From a virus, in IMG/VR virus record IMGVR_UViG_3300027971_000047, positions 1 through 64,000 of that record: 64,000 nt of DNA. One strand, 5' to 3'. Shown one piece after another: positions 7,979-15,063 of this stretch; the first letter of the stretch is position 1, and the number at the start of each line of letters is the position of its first letter. Under the pieces are notes generated by a model. It was not told the DNA's origin, made no database searches, and saw only the letters and a list, made by a program, of their open reading frames with translations. A program made the position numbers and the translations under genes.

Positions 7979-10180
7979 ATGGCGGATATAGCCCCAAAGT
8001 TAATTTCTTTAAGCGCTGAGAAACTACTCGCGCTTCATGAGCGTATCCACAAGTCTCAAGCCTCTCCAGCAACAATTGAAGTCCATCACACAATCCTCAA
8101 TGAGTTGGCTCGTCGCAAGATGGAGGCACCAAAAGATGATTGGGACGACTTCGAGATTCTTGTTGATTCAATTAACGATGTAGACCTGACATCCCTTGGC
8201 TCATCATTACCAGCCGATATGGTTGCAGAGGTTATTAAATCTAGCGGTAGCAATGTTGGCAATGTGCAGACTTTCCTCACCTCCCAAGGTTATGAAATGC
8301 GAATTGAGCCGATTGAACTAGACCCTATTGAGAAGATGATTCGCGAAGAAGATGGCGAGTTCACGGTTTACGATTCAACAGGACGACGCAGATTTGGAAC
8401 TTATCCATCAAAGAAAAAGGCTGAAGAGCGCCTTGCACAAATTGAAAGATTCTCAAAGGCAGATAACACTCCGCCCAAGGCAGTTCGCTCCGCGGCTCGT
8501 CGTGCGTTGGATTGGATTGGCGAAGGCAAGGCTGGTGGAGGGTTTACCTCAGTTGGTCGCGCCCGTGCATCGCAGTTGGCTTCAGGTGAATCTGTCTCAT
8601 TAGAAACTCTCAAACGAATGAAATCTTTCTTCTCACGCCACGAAGTAGATAAAAACGCACTTGGATTTAGTCAGGGAGAAAAGGGTTATCCATCTCCAGG
8701 TCGAGTTTCTTGGGATGCTTGGGGCGGAGATGCAGGATTTGCATGGGCTGAGTCCATGGTTGCTCGCTCCGAACGAGACGAGGAAGTTGCTAAACATAAT
8801 CCTGGCAAACACGACCAAAAAACCCACGGCAGGTGGGCTGATGGCATTGCAGATGCGATTAACAATGGCGAACACCCAATGGTTGAAAAAGAAAATGTTT
8901 CTGCATTTCTACTTAAAGCATCAACCCGCACAGACCACCCTGACTTAACTGAATTGAGCATTGAAGGAACATTGCTCTACGGAGATGAAGGTATGGGAAT
9001 TGCCCGCAAGGATATGCCACAGATTCCTGGAAAAGAACGCGCTCGCTTTTTAGAAGAGATTGAAAAGAGCGACGGCATTACAGTTGAAAAAGAAAAAGTA
9101 GACCCAACAACTTTGAAGCCAATCCAAAAAGAAATCTCTGCCGCTCGTTCGGGTGCTATCTATAAGAAATTTCAAGAAGATGGCGAAATTCCAAAGAATG
9201 AACGCATCCTGATTTCCAAAGATGGTTATGTAGTTGATGGACACCACACATGGGGAGCCGCGGTTGCCTTTGCTTTTGATAATCCTGGAACTGAGTTGCC
9301 TGTCTATCGTCTTTCAGTAACAGCAAAAGAAGCATTAGACATTTCATTAAAGTGGTCAAAAGATAATGGTTTTGAAGGTCAAGCAATTGATGCACCTGCC
9401 AAGAAATCACTCCTATGGGAGCCTCTTGAAAAACATGGCGAGCATGACCAACGCACACATGGTTCATGGGCAAACAATATGGTTGCAGACAAAGAACCTG
9501 AGCAGGGGCAATCAAAAGAGGCAATCGCACTTGCTCGCACAGTTCGTGAGAGAGCAGTTGCCGCTGAACCTGCAATTACAAAATTAGTTCAAGCGGTTGC
9601 CGACCAGTCAGGTGCAAGACTTGAAGGCTTATCACAGCGAATCAAATCAACTGATTCTCTTTCAAGAAAAATTGACCAAGATGCAGAGAAGGAATTTCAG
9701 GGCAATAGAAATAAGGCAGCAGAAGAAATCTCAGATGCTAACCGCTACACAATTTCTGTAAATGATAATGATTACGCAGATACTTTGAAGTCCACAGTTT
9801 CAGCGTTTGAAGAAACTGGGTGGAAAGTTCGTGTTAAGAATTTTTGGCAATCGGGCGACCCCTATGATGGAGTCAATCTAAAGGCAGAGCGCGACGGCAT
9901 TAGAGTTGAGGTTCAAGTACACACTCCAAAGTCATACCAAATTAAGGAAAAGGCTTTGCATGATGTTTATGAGGTTTATCGAAAGTCCAAAGATGACTCA
10001 GTTCGAGAGTCCACTTGGAACAAGATGGTGGGTATTGCCAAGCGAGTCCCACGCCCTTCTAACTATGCAACAGTCCTTGGGGTTGGGACACTCATATTGC
10101 AACAGTTCGAGACAGCACAACAGGCGGGCTTGATTAAATCAACCCCAGTTGGTAAACTATCCCCTGAGAGGAGGGCTTAA
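7979..10180 (+). CDS. Head-associated fusion protein with ParB-like and RelA/SpoT-like domains
   Basis: This 733-residue protein begins with a helical region, then a domain common in phage head fusion proteins (ARRALDWIGEGKAGGGFTSV at about 172, then FFSRHEVDKNA and GYPSPGRVSWDAWGGDAG, to about 262). A KH-HDQ-HG-W motif (272-287) introduces a module with a ParB-like YVVDGHHTWGAA at about 418. A second motif (485-498) introduces a module resembling RelA/SpoT nucleotidyltransferases: DANRYTI at about 585, YDGVNL at about 629, EVQVHT at about 644, and a downstream H..YEVYRKSK. I infer effector cargo with a possible pyrophosphate-transfer activity. No RBS-specific start problem is evident. Confidence 0.65.
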   Translation: MADIAPKLISLSAEKLLALHERIHKSQASPATIEVHHTILNELARRKMEAPKDDWDDFEILVDSINDVDLTSLGSSLPADMVAEVIKSSGSNVGNVQTFLTSQGYEMRIEPIELDPIEKMIREEDGEFTVYDSTGRRRFGTYPSKKKAEERLAQIERFSKADNTPPKAVRSAARRALDWIGEGKAGGGFTSVGRARASQLASGESVSLETLKRMKSFFSRHEVDKNALGFSQGEKGYPSPGRVSWDAWGGDAGFAWAESMVARSERDEEVAKHNPGKHDQKTHGRWADGIADAINNGEHPMVEKENVSAFLLKASTRTDHPDLTELSIEGTLLYGDEGMGIARKDMPQIPGKERARFLEEIEKSDGITVEKEKVDPTTLKPIQKEISAARSGAIYKKFQEDGEIPKNERILISKDGYVVDGHHTWGAAVAFAFDNPGTELPVYRLSVTAKEALDISLKWSKDNGFEGQAIDAPAKKSLLWEPLEKHGEHDQRTHGSWANNMVADKEPEQGQSKEAIALARTVRERAVAAEPAITKLVQAVADQSGARLEGLSQRIKSTDSLSRKIDQDAEKEFQGNRNKAAEEISDANRYTISVNDNDYADTLKSTVSAFEETGWKVRVKNFWQSGDPYDGVNLKAERDGIRVEVQVHTPKSYQIKEKALHDVYEVYRKSKDDSVRESTWNKMVGIAKRVPRPSNYATVLGVGTLILQQFETAQQAGLIKSTPVGKLSPERRA
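10141..10158 (+). promoter_or_regulatory. Operator-like AACCCCAGTT plus -10-like TAAACT inside a gene end
   Basis: A perfect copy of the recurring motif AACCCCAGTT (10141-10150) is followed two bases later by TAAACT (10153-10158), close to the arrangement upstream of several accessory operons. It lies in the last codons of the preceding effector gene and about 27 bases before the protease gene start. It could be coincidence because the bases also encode protein. Confidence 0.4.
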
Positions 10181-10184
10181 TAAA

Positions 10185-10898
10185 TTGCGATACTTTGTAA
10201 ACTTTTACCGTAATAACCCACATACTCTTTGGCACTTTGAGGTACAGCCAAACAAGATTCTTGAGGAGCGCTGGGATGCGCCTAATTGGACGCCATCTGA
10301 TGTGATTGCCGAATACCTCGTTCTTGGCGAGGGCAATTTTGAAGAGATAACTCCTGAGTTGGCTGAAAAGACCTTCCCTGATGCTTTTGAAACAATGGCT
10401 AAATCAATCGGTTCCTACGAGGTCTCCAAGGCTGAAGGCGATAAGCGATACACCCTTGGAGCCATGTATATCCCTGACAGATTAGATGCTCATAATGAGT
10501 GGACAGATGCCGAAGAGTTGCAACGAGCAGTTTGGGATTATGTCCGAAGCAATGACCGCCGTATTCGATTGCAACATAATCGTGAAACCATTGCGGGTGA
10601 ATGGGTCGAAGTTATGTCATTCCCATACGAACTAACAGTTCCTATTACAACCCCAAGTGGAATTATGGTCAATCATACTTATCCTGCAAACACAGTATTT
10701 CTTGGAGTTATTTGGGAAGAGTGGGCATGGGAGAAGATTCAAAACGGAGAAATCCTTGGTTATTCAATTGGTGGACGAGCAGAACGCTTATATGTAGATA
10801 TGGAAGCAGTTGAAAAAGATGACGGTCCCACAGTCAATTCTGTCCATGTTGATACAATTATGAATCCGAAGAAAAAGAAGCCAAAGGAAACCAAATGA
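10185..10898 (+). CDS. XkdF-like prohead maturation protease
   Basis: This 237-residue protein resembles the XkdF/S78-2 group of phage prohead proteases, which cleave scaffold and head proteins during maturation. A KRYTLGAMYIPDRLDAHNEW segment contains the typical strand before the active site. The probable catalytic residues are His131 (RIRLQHNRE) and Ser194 in GYSIGGRAE. I chose the TTG at 10185 because AGAGGAGGG lies about ten bases upstream; the ATG at 10149 would place the start before that ribosome site. It ends in ATGA overlap with the next gene and precedes the scaffold and capsid genes. Confidence 0.7.
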   Translation: MRYFVNFYRNNPHTLWHFEVQPNKILEERWDAPNWTPSDVIAEYLVLGEGNFEEITPELAEKTFPDAFETMAKSIGSYEVSKAEGDKRYTLGAMYIPDRLDAHNEWTDAEELQRAVWDYVRSNDRRIRLQHNRETIAGEWVEVMSFPYELTVPITTPSGIMVNHTYPANTVFLGVIWEEWAWEKIQNGEILGYSIGGRAERLYVDMEAVEKDDGPTVNSVHVDTIMNPKKKKPKETK

Positions 10899-11299
10899 AA
10901 GACATAAAGATTCTCAAAGAACTCCGCAATGGTCCTATGAAGAGCATGAAGGACGACGAGTACGCCGTTATTGAAGGACAAGTCAATGAAAAGGGAATCG
11001 CAGGTCTTAGAGGCTATGCAAAGTCAATGGTTGAAAAGGCTATGCGCGAGATGGCTTACGCAATGAAAAAGGCTTCAGGATTAGCAGTTGGAGACATGGT
11101 TTCTTGGCAAGCATCAGGGGGAACAGCCCGAGGCAAGATTGAACACATTATGCGTGATGGTGTTCTTGGAATTCCAAAGTCATCATTTAGCATTAAGGCT
11201 GAAAAAGATGACCCAGCGGTTCTTATCCGTATTTACAGAGACGGGGAAGAAACAGAAACTCTTGTTGGACATAAGGCTTCCACACTAAAAAAAGCCTGA
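10895..11299 (+). CDS. Tudor-like (HVA1/DUF2945) domain protein
   Basis: This 134-residue protein has a helical N-terminal half (REMAYAMKKASG) and a C-terminal domain with LAVGDMVSWQASGGTARGKI, the hallmark of HVA1/DUF2945 Tudor-like domains. The function is unknown, but the domain is common in actinobacteria and their phages, often near head proteases. The stop at 11297 is preceded by the slippery sequence A_AAA_AAA (11287-11293) and followed by a hairpin, so part of the product may continue in the -1 frame to 11532. Confidence 0.65.
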   Translation: MKDIKILKELRNGPMKSMKDDEYAVIEGQVNEKGIAGLRGYAKSMVEKAMREMAYAMKKASGLAVGDMVSWQASGGTARGKIEHIMRDGVLGIPKSSFSIKAEKDDPAVLIRIYRDGEETETLVGHKASTLKKA

Positions 11300-11319
11300 G
11301 CCTAGCCAAGCATCTAGGC
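11287..11319 (+). promoter_or_regulatory. Probable -1 programmed ribosomal frameshift signal
   Basis: In the zero frame the codons read CTA AAA AAA GCC TGA, so the heptamer A_AAA_AAA at 11287-11293 fits the X_XXY_YYZ rule. Six bases later a perfect 6-bp stem GCCTAG (11300-11305) / CTAGGC (11314-11319) with an 8-base loop follows. The -1 frame is then open for 79 codons, has no ATG, GTG or TTG near its beginning, and starts with the HDQ..HG motif found in the neighbouring effectors. An assembly error in the A7 run is the main alternative. Confidence 0.6.
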
Positions 11320-11532
11320 ACCGTACACGACCAAAAAACGCACGGTGGTAAATACAACACCGATGACTCTGAGGGTGAAGATAGTTCTGAGCCAAAAAAC
11401 TTTAGGGGTAAGAAACCTAAGATTAGTTATGACGAAAACGATACCGATGGTGAGTTCGACAGTAACGCCGATGACCCAAAGTGGATGGATGACATGGACA
11501 TTTTAAGATTACCTGCTAGAAACAAGCGATGA
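11293..11532 (+). CDS. Frameshift-dependent C-terminal extension carrying the HDQ-HG motif
   Basis: This 79-codon open frame has no start codon near its beginning; an upstream in-frame TAA blocks initiation. It is reached only by a -1 shift at 11287-11293, giving a 212-residue fusion with the Tudor protein. The extension begins SLSLAKHLGTVHDQKTHG and then becomes acidic (DDSEGEDSSEP), ending in an acidic MDDMD stretch. Its stop overlaps the next gene's ATG (ATGA at 11529-11532), a coupling pattern expected only if ribosomes translate this frame. It may be the minor, tagged form of the protein. Confidence 0.6.
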   Translation, partial: SLSLAKHLGTVHDQKTHGGKYNTDDSEGEDSSEPKNFRGKKPKISYDENDTDGEFDSNADDPKWMDDMDILRLPARNKR

Positions 11533-11792
11533 AATCAATCATCGATAGCACAATTGAGATTCTGAGTTCAATGAATCTCAAGGCAAACAAGGTCACTACG
11601 CCCCCTGGATATGCAGGGATTCAAATTGATTTACCCAATGACTCCCAAGCCTTTTTTGTGTGGAGCAAAATGGACGATGATGACTTCCATTTCAGAACAG
11701 CGCGTTTTTGGGCTAACGACAATCCCTTTTCAATGTGGATTTGTCCAAACTTGCCCGAGGCTCTAGCCCAAACGAGGGTTTTAATAAAGTAA
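11529..11792 (+). CDS. Unknown 87-residue protein
   Basis: I do not recognise this protein. It is a compact mixed alpha/beta sequence with an aromatic centre (FFVWSKMDDDDFHFRTARFW). Its ATG overlaps the stop of the frameshift extension rather than the stop of the zero-frame Tudor gene, so its translation seems tied to the frameshifted product. It is the last gene before a promoter and hairpin region. Confidence 0.6.
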   Translation: MKSIIDSTIEILSSMNLKANKVTTPPGYAGIQIDLPNDSQAFFVWSKMDDDDFHFRTARFWANDNPFSMWICPNLPEALAQTRVLIK

Positions 11793-11832
11793 CAAAAGGG
11801 TCAAATTACGCTTATGGTATTCTTCGTATGTT

Positions 11833-11838
11833 TATACT
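11833..11838 (+). promoter_or_regulatory. Probable promoter of the scaffold/capsid operon
   Basis: A TATACT -10 box is preceded by TCTTCGTATGTT. The promoter candidate at 23941 has TCTTCATACGC before the same TATACT, so the two share a -10 and upstream sequence. No TTGACA-like -35 is visible. It lies about 58 bases upstream of the scaffold gene, in the only gap in this part of the head operon. Confidence 0.5.
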
Positions 11839-11849
11839 CGATTTAGTTT

Positions 11850-11875
11850 TTTAGCGCGTTGCTAAAGGGCTTTTT
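11850..11875 (+). terminator. Leader hairpin followed by a T run
   Basis: TTTAGC (11850-11855) pairs with GCTAAA (11861-11866) around a GCGTT loop, followed by GGGC and five T residues. It lies about 12 bases after the TATACT box, so it would be the first structure on the new transcript. It could terminate upstream transcription, attenuate, or protect the 5' end. The stem is short, so termination is likely partial. Confidence 0.4.
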
Positions 11876-11895
11876 CTATTTCGTTAGGAGTCAAA

Positions 11896-12723
11896 TTGGC
11901 TGGTCGTACTCGCAAAATGGTGAATTTAGCCATTGAGGAAACTAGCGGGGTAGACCATCCCGCTCATCTACACGAAGGCTGGCTTGTAATGAAGTCTGCC
12001 GAAGAATCTGAAGTTCAGAGGGTATTAGACGAATCGCTCACCGAGGAGGACTCCAATATGGAGGATACATCTACCACGGCTACTGAAGAGCAGGTTGTAA
12101 ATCCTACTGAGGAACTAACCATCGCTAAGGCTCGCATCTCTGCACTTGAAGAGGAATTAGCCAAGGCTTATCACACTAAAGACAAGAAAATGTCAAAAAA
12201 AGATGACGAAGAAATGTCTGAAGAAGATAAGAAAAAGAAAAAGATGGAAGAAGAAGCCTCAATGGAAATGGACTTTATGAAGTCCGCACCTGAGTCAGTC
12301 GTCAAAATGATTGAAAACTTCCGCAAGCAAGCAGAAGAAGCAACCGCAGAACTACAAAAGGAACGCGATGCTCATGCTGATGCAGAAGCAGTTGAAAAGG
12401 CAAAGGGTTGGGCAAACCTCAATCTCGATGCAGAAAAAGTTGGTCCAGCACTACGCCGTCTATCAAATGTAGACGCAGACCTTGCAAAGTCAGTTGAAGA
12501 ACTACTTGCATCTGTCAATGCACAGGCTGAATCAGCAGCAATTTTTGCAGAAATTGGGAAATCTGCGGACTTCAAATCAGGTAATGCTTATGAGCGTATG
12601 ACTACGCTCGCTAAGTCTGCCGTTCAAGATGGAGTTGCAAAGTCTTTTGAGCAAGCGCTCTCAGATGTAGCAATGAAAAATCCTGACTTATACAGCCAAT
12701 ACCTATCCGAGAAAGGTGCCTAG
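11896..12723 (+). CDS. Probable capsid scaffold protein
   Basis: This 275-residue protein starts with TTG behind AGGAG. The N-terminal part (IEETSGVDHPAHLHEGWLVM) is typical of the region downstream of XkdF-type proteases, where scaffold is often fused or encoded next. Residues 70-185 are highly charged, Lys/Glu-rich and predicted coiled coil, as expected for an internal scaffold that guides capsid assembly and is then removed. The C-terminus ends in a helical KNPDLYSQYL segment that could contact the capsid protein. It directly precedes the decoration and major capsid genes. Confidence 0.65.
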   Translation: MAGRTRKMVNLAIEETSGVDHPAHLHEGWLVMKSAEESEVQRVLDESLTEEDSNMEDTSTTATEEQVVNPTEELTIAKARISALEEELAKAYHTKDKKMSKKDDEEMSEEDKKKKKMEEEASMEMDFMKSAPESVVKMIENFRKQAEEATAELQKERDAHADAEAVEKAKGWANLNLDAEKVGPALRRLSNVDADLAKSVEELLASVNAQAESAAIFAEIGKSADFKSGNAYERMTTLAKSAVQDGVAKSFEQALSDVAMKNPDLYSQYLSEKGA

Positions 12724-12726
12724 ACC

Positions 12727-13116
12727 ATGGCATTTGAATTTAGTAATTATTCAGTAAAAATTACAAGAGTTGCTGGCGCTGACTTATCAGCCCTTCAATA
12801 CACTTTTGTAAAATTAAGTACAACTGACACAGTTGTTACTTGTTCAGCCGCAACCGATATTCCAATCGGTGTGTTGCAGAACGCCCCAACATCAGGACAA
12901 GAAGCCGAAGTTTTAATCGTCGGTGGAACTAAATTAGTCGCTGGTGCAACTGTCGCTATTGGCGACCTACTAGGCGTAACATCAGCCGCAAAAGCAAGCG
13001 TTGTTACAACAACAGATACAACTAAGTATGTTCTTGGTAGTGCCATCTCAGGTGGTGCAAGTTCTGATGTAATTACCGCAGTTGTGAACTGTGCTAACCC
13101 AACTAGAGCAAACTAA
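12727..13116 (+). CDS. Capsid decoration protein (DUF2190-like)
   Basis: This 129-residue, beta-rich Ala/Thr/Val protein has the pattern of DUF2190-type capsid stabilising proteins: a LSALQYTFVKLS strand, a PIGVLQNAP turn and a VAIGDLLGVTSAAKA segment. Such proteins trim the capsid surface. It starts three bases after the scaffold gene and is followed by a strong AAGGAGATAT ribosome site for the major capsid gene, the usual order. Confidence 0.75.
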   Translation: MAFEFSNYSVKITRVAGADLSALQYTFVKLSTTDTVVTCSAATDIPIGVLQNAPTSGQEAEVLIVGGTKLVAGATVAIGDLLGVTSAAKASVVTTTDTTKYVLGSAISGGASSDVITAVVNCANPTRAN

Positions 13117-13129
13117 GGAGATATAACTC

Positions 13130-14107
13130 ATGCCACAACCAAGTATTAACTCAGTCCATGTTGATGCGATTCTGACAAACATTTCAGTAGCGTATCTTCA
13201 AAATCAGGACAACTTTATCGCTGACAAGGTATTCCCAGTAATTCCTGTCGATAAGAAGAGCGATAAATTCTTTACCTACACCAAGAACGATTGGTTCCGT
13301 GACGAGGCTCAACGCCGCGCTGGTGGAACTGAATCTGCTGGTGGAGGTTACGGTCTTTCAACTGGTTCTTATAGCGCAGATGTATTTGCGTTCCATAAGG
13401 ATGTAGATGACCAAACTCTTTACAACGCAGATGCACCTCTAAACCCTCTTCGTGAGGCAACAGAGTTTGTAACTCGTCGTTTAATGCTTCGCAAGGAAAT
13501 CCAATGGAACACAGATTTCTTCGCTGGTTCTATTTGGGCTAATGATTACGACGGTGTTTCAGGAACTCCTTCAACAAACGAAGTAAAGCAATGGTCAGAT
13601 TATGCCGCTTCAGACCCAATTGATGATATTGAAGATGCGAAAGCAGGAATTCTTTCAACAACTGGTATGGAACCAAACACTTTAGTATTGGGATACGATG
13701 TATTCCGTGCGCTAAAGAATCACCCTGACATCGTAGACCGTATCAAGTACACATCTTCACAGACTGTTACTGCCGATATGTTAGCCGCAATGTTTGATGT
13801 TCCTCGCGTTATCATTTCAAAGGCTGTTAAGGCTACAAACAATGAAGGTGCAAGTGCCGCGTATTCATTTACATCAGGTAAGAAAGCACTTCTTTGCTAT
13901 GTTGCTCCAACCCCAGGCTTATTGACTCCTTCTGCTGGATACTCTTTCTCATGGACAGGTGTATCAGGCGGTCTAGGCGCAACAGTAGGTACTTCACAGT
14001 TCCGTATGGAATCACTTAAAGCAGACCGAATTGAAGCAGAAATGGCTTTTGATAATAAAGTTATTGCTTCTGACCTTGGTTGGTTTTGGGATTCAGTAGT
14101 CGCTTAA
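13130..14107 (+). CDS. Major capsid protein
   Basis: This 325-residue protein is placed between decoration and connector genes and has the features of the HK97-fold phage E / XkdH-like capsid group: an N-terminal arm with IADKVFPVIPVDKKSDKF, a long helix (LREATEFVTRRLMLRKEIQW) and a C-terminal DRIEAEMAFDNKVIASDLGW. Its length is normal for the family. A strong GGAG ribosome site and early position in a long operon fit high expression. I see no sign of a processed long N-terminal delta domain, which fits a separate scaffold. Confidence 0.85.
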   Translation: MPQPSINSVHVDAILTNISVAYLQNQDNFIADKVFPVIPVDKKSDKFFTYTKNDWFRDEAQRRAGGTESAGGGYGLSTGSYSADVFAFHKDVDDQTLYNADAPLNPLREATEFVTRRLMLRKEIQWNTDFFAGSIWANDYDGVSGTPSTNEVKQWSDYAASDPIDDIEDAKAGILSTTGMEPNTLVLGYDVFRALKNHPDIVDRIKYTSSQTVTADMLAAMFDVPRVIISKAVKATNNEGASAAYSFTSGKKALLCYVAPTPGLLTPSAGYSFSWTGVSGGLGATVGTSQFRMESLKADRIEAEMAFDNKVIASDLGWFWDSVVA

Positions 14108-14118
14108 TTAAATTGAGT

Positions 14119-14146
14119 AGGGAGGGGGACTAAAAACCCTCTCCCT
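14119..14146 (+). other. GC-rich hairpin after the major capsid gene
   Basis: AGGGAGGGGG (14119-14128) can pair with CCCTCTCCCT (14137-14146) over ten positions, one of them G-U, around an 8-base A-rich loop. No T run follows. It may be an mRNA 3'-end stabiliser or processing site that raises the capsid message relative to downstream genes. Confidence 0.5.
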
Positions 14147-14165
14147 CTCCAAAACAAGGAGAAAT

Positions 14166-14564
14166 ATGTTTAATAGAATTACGCGAGGCAACGCAGTTGT
14201 TGGTGGACTTACCGTAACTGGTCAATTGCAACAGATTCGTTCAGTAACAAATATCGCTGATGGTGCCTCAATGGTACATACGGTAGCGGGTATGCAAGGT
14301 GGTATTACTACTGCGACCCTTACGACAGCAAGAACTATTACTACACCGACTGCGGCTGCGATTATTGCAGCAACAGGTTCAGTTGTAGGAACAAGTTTTA
14401 AGTTTAGTTACATCAACTTAGCAGCCTATGTTGCTACTTTGGCTGGTGGAACTGGTGTAACAATCGTAGGACTTGCAACAACCGCCGCGACTGCTGGACA
14501 AGCATCTCGTTGGCAAGTAGTTGTAACCGCTCCAACAACAGTATCAATTTACCGAATAGCATAA
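14166..14564 (+). CDS. Unknown virion-type protein, Thr/Ala-rich
   Basis: This 132-residue protein is low-complexity beta-type sequence rich in Thr, Ala and Gly, starting behind AAGGAG. I do not recognise a family. Its position directly after the capsid gene suggests a decoration or head fibre protein. The stop overlaps the next ATG by one base (TAATG). Confidence 0.6.
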   Translation: MFNRITRGNAVVGGLTVTGQLQQIRSVTNIADGASMVHTVAGMQGGITTATLTTARTITTPTAAAIIAATGSVVGTSFKFSYINLAAYVATLAGGTGVTIVGLATTAATAGQASRWQVVVTAPTTVSIYRIA

Positions 14565-14725
14565 TGCAAAAACTTGTTCTCAAGACAATGATTGCTGACG
14601 GAAAGCAATTAAATTACGGGGATATAGTAGATGTTTCAGGCTGGAAGTATGTTGAGAAGTTGGTAGAACAGCGTTACTTAACTGACGCCCCTCAAGTCAA
14701 AATTAAAGAAAAAGCCACCAAATAA
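14564..14725 (+). CDS. Small head-region protein
   Basis: This 53-residue protein starts at the ATG of a TAATG overlap; a longer frame upstream reads through the previous gene and is not credible. The layout (GKQLNYGDIVDVSGWKYVEKLVEQRYL) resembles the N-terminal part of the protein at 24051: a short strand, a GDxVD turn and a W-x-x-x-L helix. A strong terminator follows. Confidence 0.6.
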   Translation: MQKLVLKTMIADGKQLNYGDIVDVSGWKYVEKLVEQRYLTDAPQVKIKEKATK

Positions 14726-14731
14726 TTATAG

Positions 14732-14767
14732 GGGTGGTAATTCAGAGATGAGTTGCCACCCTTTTTT
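14732..14767 (+). terminator. Rho-independent terminator
   Basis: GGGTGGTAA (14732-14740) pairs with TTGCCACCC (14753-14761) over nine positions with one G-U, followed by TTTTTT (14762-14767). It closes the capsid operon between the stop at 14725 and the next gene at 14782. Confidence 0.8.
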
Positions 14768-14781
14768 AATAAGGAGTTCAA

Positions 14782-15060
14782 ATGGCAATTAACCATGCAA
14801 TAGTAAGCGTTGGAAGTACCGCAACCCTTTTAACTGTCGCCGCTTCAGGTGGCGGTAAAGATGGTTCTACTATTTTAATTCAAAATCCCGCAGGTGGTCA
14901 GGCAGTATTTTTAGGTGGCGCAGGAGTTACTTCATCATCTTATGGCTACAAACTTGCTATTGATTCAAATATCTCTATTGAATTAAACCAAGATGAAGCC
15001 GTTTATGGAGTTGTTGCCTCATCAACTCAGTCGGTAGCAGTCCTTCGACAAGGGGTTTAA
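14782..15060 (+). CDS. Unknown small beta-rich protein
   Basis: This 92-residue protein has an NHAIVSVGSTATLLT start and a QDEAVYGVVASSTQSVAVLR end. It resembles small beta-sandwich decoration or fibre-base proteins of phages, but I cannot name a family. It begins behind AAGGAG just after a terminator, so it needs read-through or its own promoter, which I cannot see. Confidence 0.6.
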   Translation: MAINHAIVSVGSTATLLTVAASGGGKDGSTILIQNPAGGQAVFLGGAGVTSSSYGYKLAIDSNISIELNQDEAVYGVVASSTQSVAVLRQGV

Positions 15061-15063
15061 CCC

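Noticed and set aside
9156-9575. Minus-strand 139-codon frame opposite the ParB/RelA-like effector
   Set aside because: Low-complexity Leu/Gln/His product with no ribosome site, opposite a well supported gene.
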